From an uncultured Eubacteriales bacterium (GTDB taxonomy: Bacteria; Bacillota; Clostridia; Monoglobales; UMGS1388), in assembly GCA_900551345.1 (NCBI GenBank), contig URVP01000070.1, positions 1 through 7,203 of the forward strand: 7,203 nucleotides of DNA, in the 5' to 3' direction. The notes under the pieces are model-generated. The model did no database searches. It was not told the DNA's origin and saw only the letters and a program-made list of their open reading frames with translations. Positions 1-5,675 of this stretch are shown here, in pieces. The translations under genes were made by a program, and so were the position numbers. How positions within the stretch are numbered: the stretch's first letter is position 1; each line of letters starts with the position of its first letter.

Positions 1-2
1 GT

Positions 3-1124
3 CATATGGGTAAAGGTGTTTTAAAAGCGGTGGATAATGTAAATAACGAAATCGCCGAGCTGGTAGTGGGTATGAATGTTCTGGATATAAGAGCTATTGA
101 CAAAGCAATGATTGAACTGGACTCAACACCCAATAAAGGCCGTCTGGGTGCAAATGCCATTCTCGGTGTGTCTCTTGCCTGTGCCAAGGCTGCCGCCGAG
201 TCACTGGGCATGAGTTTATACCGTTTTATCGGCGGATGTAATTCATATGCTCTGCCCACCCCTATGATGAATATTTTAAATGGCGGAAAACATGCGGATA
301 ACAGCGTTAACATACAGGAATTTATGATAATGCCCGTAGGCGCCAAAAGTTTTGAGAGCGGACTGCGTATGTGTTGTGAGGTGTTTCATAACCTTAAATC
401 CGTGCTTAAAAGTAAGGGGTTGAGTACGGCAGTAGGCGATGAGGGAGGCTTTGCGCCCAACCTTGAAAATGACAGCCAGGCAATTGAGGTAATACTCGAA
501 GCTGTGGAAAAGGCGGGATACAGAAAGGGCGAGGACTTTAAAATTGCCATAGATGCAGCGGCAACCGAAATGTATGAAGAAGCAAAAAAGCAGGGAAAAG
601 ATGGGTATTTCTTTTGGAAAACGGGCGAATTTTTCACCCGTGAACAGATGATTGACTACTGGGAGGATATTGCCTCAAGTTATCCGGTTATCTCTCTTGA
701 GGACGGAGTTGCCGAGGAGGACTGGGAAGGCTGGAAAATGCTCACCGACCGCCTGGGCGGCAAGATACAGCTTGTGGGCGACGACTTGTTTGTTACCAAT
801 GTAGACCGGCTAAAAAAAGGCATATCAAACGGTGCTGCAAATTCCATTCTTATAAAGGTAAATCAGATAGGAACTCTTTCTGAAACGCTGGACGCTGTGG
901 AGATGGCACAAAAGGCAGGATATACGGCGGTTATAAGCCACCGAAGCGGAGAGACGGAGGACACTACCATAGCTGATATTGCCGTTGCAACCAATGCGGG
1001 ACAGATAAAGACGGGGGCACCGTCCAGAACGGACAGAACAGCAAAATATAACCGTCTGCTCAGAATCGAGGATGAGCTGGGCGAACAGGCGGAATATTTG
1101 GGCGGAAAGTCTCTTAAAAAATAA
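3..1124 (+). CDS. eno: Enolase (phosphopyruvate hydratase), 5'-truncated by the window edge
   Basis: Enolase interconverts 2-phosphoglycerate and phosphoenolpyruvate in glycolysis in the cytosol, using Mg2+; in many bacteria it also joins RNA-decay complexes. The reading frame is open to the window edge. Counting from the Met at position 6, 372 residues are present, so about 60 N-terminal residues are missing from a usual ~430. Visible family marks: GANAILGVSLA (48-58), PTPMMNILNGGKHADN (84-99), Glu105 in QEFMI, Glu146 in VGDEGG, the Mg2+ ligands Asp183 (AIDAAATE), Glu232 (SLEDG) and Asp259 (GDDLFVTN), the catalytic Lys284 in the signature ILIKVNQIGTLSET, HRSGETED (312-319) and Lys335 in GQIKTGAPSR. 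All active-site residues I can place are intact. It ends in TAA with no hairpin terminator behind it. The internal ATG at position 6 is not the true start, because it falls in the conserved GKGV segment well inside the protein. secG follows 86 bases later; eno and secG lie near each other in some Firmicutes. Confidence 0.97.
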   Translation, partial: HMGKGVLKAVDNVNNEIAELVVGMNVLDIRAIDKAMIELDSTPNKGRLGANAILGVSLACAKAAAESLGMSLYRFIGGCNSYALPTPMMNILNGGKHADNSVNIQEFMIMPVGAKSFESGLRMCCEVFHNLKSVLKSKGLSTAVGDEGGFAPNLENDSQAIEVILEAVEKAGYRKGEDFKIAIDAAATEMYEEAKKQGKDGYFFWKTGEFFTREQMIDYWEDIASSYPVISLEDGVAEEDWEGWKMLTDRLGGKIQLVGDDLFVTNVDRLKKGISNGAANSILIKVNQIGTLSETLDAVEMAQKAGYTAVISHRSGETEDTTIADIAVATNAGQIKTGAPSRTDRTAKYNRLLRIEDELGEQAEYLGGKSLKK

Positions 1125-1142
1125 AAAAAATCAAAAAACCTC

Positions 1143-1171
1143 TTGCATAATGGGAAAATATGTGATATAGT
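1143..1171 (+). promoter_or_regulatory. Probable housekeeping-sigma promoter of secG, with extended -10
   Basis: A -10 element TATAGT (1166-1171, five of six consensus bases) is preceded by TGTGA (1161-1165), which fits the TRTGn extended -10 motif of Gram-positive promoters. A weak -35, TTGCAT (1143-1148), lies 17 bp upstream. The stretch just upstream (about 1115-1138) is nearly all A and is placed like an UP element. Start of transcription would be near 1178, giving a leader of about 33 bases with AGGAGG at 1198-1203, seven bases before the secG ATG. The call rests on motif matching only. Confidence 0.55.
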
Positions 1172-1210
1172 AAAGCGTAATATGATAAAAGCATTGTAGG
1201 AGGAAAAATA

Positions 1211-1456
1211 ATGTCAGTACCAACAATCATTACTCTTGTTATTCACCTTATCGTGTCGGTTGCACTTATAGTTATCGTACTTCTTCAGTCCGGCAGGCAG
1301 GCAGGCCTTTCAGGTGCCATTGCAGGCGGAGCTGAAACATTTTTCGGAAAAAACAAAGGAAGAACCATCGACGGTATTCTTAAAAAATGGACAGCAGTTG
1401 TAGCAGTTGTGTTTGTTATCACATCTGTTGTACTTTCTCTGTTTCTTACTAAGTAA
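1211..1456 (+). CDS. secG: Preprotein translocase subunit SecG
   Basis: SecG is the small, non-essential third subunit of the SecYEG channel in the cytoplasmic membrane and assists SecA-driven protein export. The 81-residue product has the usual length and layout: a hydrophobic segment at about 4-25, a conserved cytoplasmic loop, and a second hydrophobic segment at about 60-79. The loop carries the family signature LLQSGRQAGLSGAIAGGAE (24-42) followed by FFGK. The start is fixed by a perfect AGGAGG seven bases upstream of the ATG. The gene has its own likely promoter and a strong terminator 11 bases after its stop, so it appears to be transcribed alone or with read-through from eno. Its place next to an rnr-type gene matches a common Firmicutes arrangement (secG near rnr and smpB). 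Confidence 0.95.
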   Translation: MSVPTIITLVIHLIVSVALIVIVLLQSGRQAGLSGAIAGGAETFFGKNKGRTIDGILKKWTAVVAVVFVITSVVLSLFLTK

Positions 1457-1467
1457 AAAATACTGAC

Positions 1468-1498
1468 AAAGCCGTCCTTTGGGCGGCTTTCTGTTTTT
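1468..1498 (+). terminator. Rho-independent terminator after secG
   Basis: A 10-bp stem (1468-1477 with 1481-1490; core GCCGTCC/GGGCGGC, one G-U pair) closes a 3-base TTT loop and is followed by CTG and then five T (1494-1498). The stem is GC-rich and sits 11 bases after the secG stop. It separates secG from the RNase R gene, which begins only 29 bases beyond the T-tract. Confidence 0.88.
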
Positions 1499-1514
1499 GA
1501 GATATTAAAATAGC

Positions 1515-1518
1515 GGAG
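1515..1518 (+). promoter_or_regulatory. Ribosome binding site that fixes the start of the short rnr
   Basis: GGAG lies nine bases before the ATG at 1528. The codon just before that ATG (1525-1527) is TAA in the same frame, so translation cannot start further upstream. Together these show that the protein really begins at the end of the family's usual cold-shock region. Confidence 0.6.
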
Positions 1519-1527
1519 CATATATAA

Positions 1528-3129
1528 ATGGACTTTCAGGAGCTTTTGCGTGAATTTAATCTATCCCCCGAATTTTCTCTTGCTGTTTCGGATGAAATTC
1601 AAGAGCTTCCCTCCTCGGTTCCGGCTGAGGATACCAAGGGACGCAGGGATTTAACAAAACTTAATATCTTTACCATTGACGGAGAAGATGCCAAGGATTT
1701 GGACGATGCAGTTTCAATTCAAATGCTTGAAAACGGAAACTATCTGTTAGGTGTGCATATAGCAGATGTAAGTCATTATGTGCGGGAGAATACCCAGCTT
1801 GACCGTGAGGCGATGGACAGAGGCACAAGCGTGTACCTTGTGGATACGGTAGTGCCCATGCTTCCCAAAAAGCTGTCCAACGGTATATGCAGTTTAAATC
1901 CCCGCTGCATACGCCTTACCATGTCTGTGTTTATGGAGCTTAACGACAAAGCTAATATCGTAGATTATGAAATCTGCGAAAGCTTTATAAAATCCAAGCA
2001 TCGCTTGACTTATAAAGAGGTTACCAAACTTTTGGAGGGCGATGAGCAGCTTGCGGAAAAGTATAAGGACATTGAAGGCGACCTTCGTATTATGGAGGCT
2101 CTTTCAAAAAAACTTACAGCAAAACGCAGACGCCGTGGAGGGCTTGATTTTGACCTGCCAGAAACAAAGGTTATAACTGATGAAAACGGCAAACCTGTTG
2201 AGATAAAAAGATACGAAATAACCGTTTCCAATCATATTATAGAAGAATTTATGCTCGCCTGCAATGAAACCGTTGCACGGCATTTAAATAAGCTTGAACT
2301 GCCCTGCGTCTATCGAGTGCATGAAAAGCCCGAAGGCGGAAAGGTTGAAAAGCTTATTCTAATGCTTCGGGGGCTGGGGTATGATTATCGGCCCAAGGAG
2401 AATATATCCTCCAACAGCCTTCAAAAGGTACTTGATGATTTTAAAGATACCGAATATGAAACGGCGGTCAGTACGGTTATGCTTCGCAGTATGATGAAGG
2501 CTCGTTACAGTGATGAAAGCCTGGGTCATTTCGGTCTTGCGGCAGTGTATTACTGCCATTTTACTTCTCCCATAAGGCGGTACCCCGACCTTGCGGTGCA
2601 CAGAATATTAAAAACATGGCTTCACGGCGATATGAACGATTGGAAGATCACTCATTTTCGCCGATATGCAAAAAGAGCGGCGGATCTTTCCACCGATGCT
2701 GAAATTAATGCGGTTGATGCAGAACGCAAATGGACAGAAGTTAAAATATGCGAATATATGAAAGAATTTATCGGCGAAGAGTATGAGGCAACGGTTATGT
2801 CCGTTACTTCCTTCGGACTTTTTGCGGAGCTTGAAAGCAGTGTAAGCGGACTTGTCCCCTTAAGCGAGCTTAAGGACGACTATTATATATTTGACGAAAT
2901 AAATAACTGTCTTATAGGCAGACGGCATAAAAAGATATACCGCATAGGAGACAAGATAAATGTACGACTGGTGCGTGTGGACGAAGAGCAGCTTCAGATA
3001 GACTTTGTTCCGTGCGAAAATATAAACAAAGAAAAACACAGGAGAAAAGCTGAAGAAAATGGAAACAAAACCAAATCTAAAAAAAGATACAGAAACAGAA
3101 ATCCCAAAAGAAGAACAAAAAGACGATAA
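1528..3129 (+). CDS. rnr: RNase R-family 3'-5' exoribonuclease lacking the N-terminal cold-shock domains
   Basis: RNB-family enzymes degrade RNA processively from the 3' end; RNase R handles structured RNA, rRNA quality control and trans-translation. This product has 533 residues, against roughly 700-800 for full RNase R. It starts in the linker normally found between the second cold-shock domain and the catalytic domain. Seen here: RNB catalytic domain (about 38-365) with the metal-binding aspartates 51, 57, 59 and 60 in TIDGEDAKDLDDAV, MLPKKLSNGICSLNP (111-125), and HFTSPIRRYPDLAVHR (344-359). An S1 RNA-binding domain follows (about 416-493, with SVTSFGLFAEL), then a Lys/Arg-rich tail (501-533). 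The active site is complete, so an active enzyme is expected. An in-frame TAA directly before the ATG and the secG terminator upstream rule out a hidden N-terminus here. No convincing promoter is seen between terminator and gene. The 3' end overlaps the next gene by 71 bases. RNase II is the main alternative name, but the basic tail and sequence fit RNase R better. Confidence 0.93.
   Translation: MDFQELLREFNLSPEFSLAVSDEIQELPSSVPAEDTKGRRDLTKLNIFTIDGEDAKDLDDAVSIQMLENGNYLLGVHIADVSHYVRENTQLDREAMDRGTSVYLVDTVVPMLPKKLSNGICSLNPRCIRLTMSVFMELNDKANIVDYEICESFIKSKHRLTYKEVTKLLEGDEQLAEKYKDIEGDLRIMEALSKKLTAKRRRRGGLDFDLPETKVITDENGKPVEIKRYEITVSNHIIEEFMLACNETVARHLNKLELPCVYRVHEKPEGGKVEKLILMLRGLGYDYRPKENISSNSLQKVLDDFKDTEYETAVSTVMLRSMMKARYSDESLGHFGLAAVYYCHFTSPIRRYPDLAVHRILKTWLHGDMNDWKITHFRRYAKRAADLSTDAEINAVDAERKWTEVKICEYMKEFIGEEYEATVMSVTSFGLFAELESSVSGLVPLSELKDDYYIFDEINNCLIGRRHKKIYRIGDKINVRLVRVDEEQLQIDFVPCENINKEKHRRKAEENGNKTKSKKRYRNRNPKRRTKRR
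3040..3044 (+). promoter_or_regulatory. Ribosome binding site inside the end of rnr
   Basis: AGGAG lies within the rnr coding sequence, 14 bases before the ATG at 3059; this spacing is longer than ideal. The same frame has a stop at 3023-3025 and no ATG, GTG or TTG between that stop and 3059, so 3059 is the only standard start that leaves the first membrane segment intact. Confidence 0.5.
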
Positions 3130-3838
3130 ACAAAAACGAATTATAAAAAAGTGGGTTAAAATCGTTACGATAACGGGGGTTATCGTTGCTCTTGCACTTT
3201 TTATTACCCTTGTTTATCCCTTTGTTAAATCATTTAACGATGCTGCCGAGGCAGAATTTCGCCATTATGTGGATCAAATGGGTGTTTTCGGTTTCGTTGC
3301 AATATTTGCCATGCAGATTCTTCAGGTGGTTGTGGCAGTTATTCCGGGTGCAATTGTCCAGTTTGCCGCCGGATATATGTACAGCCCCTGGCTGGGTCTT
3401 TTGATATGCCTTGCCGGTGTATATACGGGACAGCTTATTGTTTTCAGACTGGTACGCCGTTTCGGACATAACTTGGTAGAGGCTGTTTCGGACGGAGAGA
3501 AGCTGCAAAAATGGTCTTTTATACGAAATGAAAAAAAACTGGAGCTTATCGCGTTTATACTTTTTGTAATTCCCGGCATGCCCAAGGATTTATTATGCTA
3601 TATTTTTCCTCTCACAACAATAGAGGAAAAACGCTTTATGGTAATTTCGGTTATTGCAAGAATCCCGGCGATTATAACCTCCATATACGCCGCTGATTAT
3701 ATATATGACGGCGATTACATAAAGGCCGGTATAATATGGGGAATTGTGATGCTCATAAGCGGCGGAGCTATACTTGTAAGCAGTGTACTGATGAAAAAAC
3801 ATAAAAGTAAAAGTATAAACAAGTCAAAAAAGGCTTGA
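3059..3838 (+). CDS. TVP38/TMEM64 (VTT/DedA-like) family inner-membrane protein
   Basis: Members of this family are polytopic membrane proteins distantly related to DedA and to eukaryotic VTT-domain lipid scramblases; the bacterial substrates are mostly unknown, so the role is left open. The 259-residue product starts with a highly charged cytoplasmic tail (1-33), then hydrophobic segments at about 34-55, 76-97, 100-130, 161-183, 193-213 and 221-244, and a basic C-tail (246-259). Family marks are the re-entrant region with IPGAIVQFAAGYMYSPWLGL (95-114), an Arg-Arg-Phe-Gly motif (133-136), FVIPGMPKDLLCYIFPLT (169-186) and ARIPAIITSIYAADYI (200-215). The PGMPKDLL and ARIPAI stretches are typical of the Firmicutes branch. 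The gene overlaps rnr by 71 bases and is probably translated from the same mRNA. In many Firmicutes smpB sits after rnr; here this gene does. No terminator follows before the thrS promoter. Confidence 0.88.
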   Translation: METKPNLKKDTETEIPKEEQKDDKQKRIIKKWVKIVTITGVIVALALFITLVYPFVKSFNDAAEAEFRHYVDQMGVFGFVAIFAMQILQVVVAVIPGAIVQFAAGYMYSPWLGLLICLAGVYTGQLIVFRLVRRFGHNLVEAVSDGEKLQKWSFIRNEKKLELIAFILFVIPGMPKDLLCYIFPLTTIEEKRFMVISVIARIPAIITSIYAADYIYDGDYIKAGIIWGIVMLISGGAILVSSVLMKKHKSKSINKSKKA

Positions 3839-3848
3839 CTGCTTGACA
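3822..3848. repeat. Short inverted and direct repeats at the TVP38-gene stop and thrS -35
   Basis: AGTCAA (3822-3827) and TTGACT (3835-3840) form a 6-base inverted repeat over the stop codon. GCTTGACT (3833-3840) is followed head-to-tail by GCTTGACA (3841-3848), so the -35 hexamer has a near copy eight bases upstream. The dyad has no T-tract behind it and is not a terminator. Confidence 0.35.
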
Positions 3849-3871
3849 TATTTGCACTATAGCAATATAAT
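3843..3871 (+). promoter_or_regulatory. Consensus housekeeping-sigma promoter of thrS
   Basis: The -35 element TTGACA (3843-3848) and the -10 element TATAAT (3866-3871) are both perfect, with an ideal 17-bp spacer. Transcription would start near 3878, giving a leader of about 29 bases before the thrS ATG. The element lies just after the stop of the TVP38-family gene. A promoter this strong in an otherwise A/T-rich gap is unlikely to be chance. It should drive thrS and, with no terminator seen, the SpoIID-type gene and queA as well. Confidence 0.85.
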
Positions 3872-3889
3872 TATTTGGCAACAATAATT
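3869..3889. repeat. Inverted repeat across the -10 and start region of the thrS promoter
   Basis: AATTATT (3869-3875) and AATAATT (3883-3889) are perfect 7-base inverted arms around TGGCAAC. The left arm includes the last three bases of the TATAAT element and the right arm ends just before the AGGAG of thrS. This is where a repressor operator would sit. Both arms are A/T only, so chance is a real possibility, and as an RNA hairpin it would be weak. Confidence 0.4.
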
Positions 3890-3890
3890 T

Positions 3891-3897
3891 AGGAGAG
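3891..3897 (+). promoter_or_regulatory. Ribosome binding site that fixes the thrS start
   Basis: AGGAGAG lies nine bases before the ATG at 3907. In the same frame the nearest upstream stop is at 3868-3870, inside the -10 element, with no start codon between, so the protein cannot be extended to include a TGS domain. Confidence 0.75.
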
Positions 3898-3906
3898 AAA
3901 AACCTT

Positions 3907-5646
3907 ATGGAAATTAAAACTTTATGGCATTCTACATCACACATTATGGCGCAGGCGGTTAAAAGACTTTATCCAAATACCAAGCTGGCTATAGGCCCTG
4001 CAATTGACAATGGATTTTATTATGACTTTGACCCTGAGACGCCTTTTACTTCTGAGGATTTGGCAGCAATTGAAAAGGAAATGAAAAAAATTGTTAAGGA
4101 GCGTCTTTTTATAGAGCGTTTTGAGCTGCCTCGCAGCGAGGCTCTTGAACTTATGAAGGACGAGCCGTATAAAATAGAACTTATTAATGAGTTGCCCGAA
4201 GGAGAGGTAATATCTTTTTACCGTCAGGGCGAATTTGTGGACCTTTGTGCAGGACCGCATATCGAAAGGACAAATCAGGTAAAGGCATTTAAGCTTCTAT
4301 CCGTTACCGGTGCATACTGGAGAGGCAGCGAAAAAAACAAAATGCTCCAGAGAATATACGGAATCTCATTTGAATCCAAAGATGAGCTTAACGAATATAT
4401 CACCAATCTTGAAGAGGCTAAAAAGAGAGATCATAACAAAATAGGCAGAGAGCTGGGTTATTTTACAACCGTTGACCTTATCGGTCAGGGTCTTCCCGTT
4501 ATGCTGGAAAAGGGTGCTAAAACTATTCAGATTTTGCAGCGCTTTGTAGAGGACGAGGAGGAACGCAGAGGTTATATACTCACAAAAACCCCCTATTTTG
4601 CCAAGAGTGATTTTTATAAGCTTTCGGGACATTGGGACCATTACAAAGAGGGTATGTTTGTAATGGGAGATGAGGAAAAGGACGATGAGGTTTTTGCACT
4701 GCGTCCAATGACCTGTCCTTTCCAGTTTCAGGTGTATCTCAGCAAAATGAGAAGTTATCGCGATCTTCCTCTCAGATATAACGAAACATCTACCCTTTTC
4801 AGAAATGAAGCATCGGGTGAAATGCACGGTCTTATTCGTGTAAGACAGTTTACTATTTCGGAAGGACACATTGCCTGCCGTCCCGATCAGCTAACCGACG
4901 AGTTTAAGGGCTGCCTTGACCTTGCCAATTATATGCTTAAGGTTGTAGGTCTTGATGATGATGTATCCTACCGTTTCAGTAAATGGGACCCTGCCAACAG
5001 GGAAAAATATATCGGTGACGAACAGCAGTGGGAAAGCGTTCAGGATACAATGAGAGATATCCTAAACGAAATAGGCCTTGAATATTCCGAAGAAGAGGGC
5101 GAAGCTGCTTTCTACGGTCCCAAGCTGGATATACAGATAAAAAATGTCCATGGCAAGGAAGACACCCTTATAACAATACAGATTGATTTTCAGCTTGCAG
5201 AGCGTTTCGGCATGGTATATACCGACGCTGACGGGCAGAAAAAATATCCTTATGTAATACACAGAACATCTATCGGCTGCTATGAAAGAACACTTGCTCT
5301 TCTTCTTGAAAAATATTCAGGTGCTCTGCCCGTATGGATTGCTCCCGTGCAGGCAAAAGTGCTGCCGATTTCGGAAAAGCACATTGAATATGCAAAGCAG
5401 ATTACCGATAATCTTCGCAGAAAGGGCATAAGAGTTGAACTTGATGACAGAAGCGAAAAGATTGGTTATAAAATAAGACAAGCGCAAATGGAAAAACTCC
5501 CCTATATGCTCGTTGTTGGTGATAAAGAGGCAGAAGAAGGCACTGTTTCCGTGCGTGCCAGAAAGGGCGTGGATATGGGTGCTATGCCTGTTGACGCCTT
5601 TATTGAAATGATTTCACAGGAAATAGAAAAATCACTTGCAAAGTAG
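3907..5646 (+). CDS. thrS: Threonine--tRNA ligase, form without the TGS domain
   Basis: This class II synthetase charges tRNA-Thr with threonine in the cytosol and clears mis-charged Ser-tRNA-Thr. The 579-residue product begins directly in the editing domain and lacks the ~60-residue N-terminal TGS domain found in the 642-residue E. coli enzyme. Editing site: His8-x3-His12 (WHSTSH) and Cys114-x3-His118 (DLCAGPH), all present. Catalytic domain (about 195-475): zinc ligands Cys270 (MTCPFQ), His321 (EGHIAC) and His452 (VIHRTS); motif 2 FRNEASGEMHG with Arg299; motif 3 with Arg461 (CYERTLALL). Anticodon-binding domain about 476-579, including KIGYKIRQAQ and LVVGDKEAEEGTVSVR. Everything needed for charging and editing is therefore visible. 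TGS-less ThrRS is known in some lineages, such as spirochaetes, and, as far as I recall, clostridia. The gene has a perfect promoter and only a ~29-base leader, so it cannot carry the T-box leader often seen on Firmicutes thrS. The next gene starts 29 bases after its stop. Confidence 0.97.
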   Translation: MEIKTLWHSTSHIMAQAVKRLYPNTKLAIGPAIDNGFYYDFDPETPFTSEDLAAIEKEMKKIVKERLFIERFELPRSEALELMKDEPYKIELINELPEGEVISFYRQGEFVDLCAGPHIERTNQVKAFKLLSVTGAYWRGSEKNKMLQRIYGISFESKDELNEYITNLEEAKKRDHNKIGRELGYFTTVDLIGQGLPVMLEKGAKTIQILQRFVEDEEERRGYILTKTPYFAKSDFYKLSGHWDHYKEGMFVMGDEEKDDEVFALRPMTCPFQFQVYLSKMRSYRDLPLRYNETSTLFRNEASGEMHGLIRVRQFTISEGHIACRPDQLTDEFKGCLDLANYMLKVVGLDDDVSYRFSKWDPANREKYIGDEQQWESVQDTMRDILNEIGLEYSEEEGEAAFYGPKLDIQIKNVHGKEDTLITIQIDFQLAERFGMVYTDADGQKKYPYVIHRTSIGCYERTLALLLEKYSGALPVWIAPVQAKVLPISEKHIEYAKQITDNLRRKGIRVELDDRSEKIGYKIRQAQMEKLPYMLVVGDKEAEEGTVSVRARKGVDMGAMPVDAFIEMISQEIEKSLAK

Positions 5647-5675
5647 TTTAATATCTACAAAAGGATGATGCTGCC

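Noticed and set aside
2..346. Antisense open frame over enolase (114 codons)
   Set aside because: It is fully opposite conserved enolase sequence and is explained by codon bias of the real gene.
1181..1186. TATGAT as a second -10 for secG
   Set aside because: No -35 lies at a workable distance, and the TGTGATATAGT element just upstream is better.
1479..1508. Possible rnr promoter TTGGGC with TATTAA
   Set aside because: Only three and four consensus bases match, the spacer is 18 bp, and the -35 would lie inside the terminator stem.
4366..4869. Long open frame on the - strand inside thrS (167 codons)
   Set aside because: It lies wholly antisense to conserved ThrRS catalytic sequence, has no ribosome site I can support, and its protein resembles no family.
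5643..5658. GTAG and CTAC as a hairpin terminator after thrS
   Set aside because: The arms are only four bases long and no T-tract follows, so it cannot end transcription.
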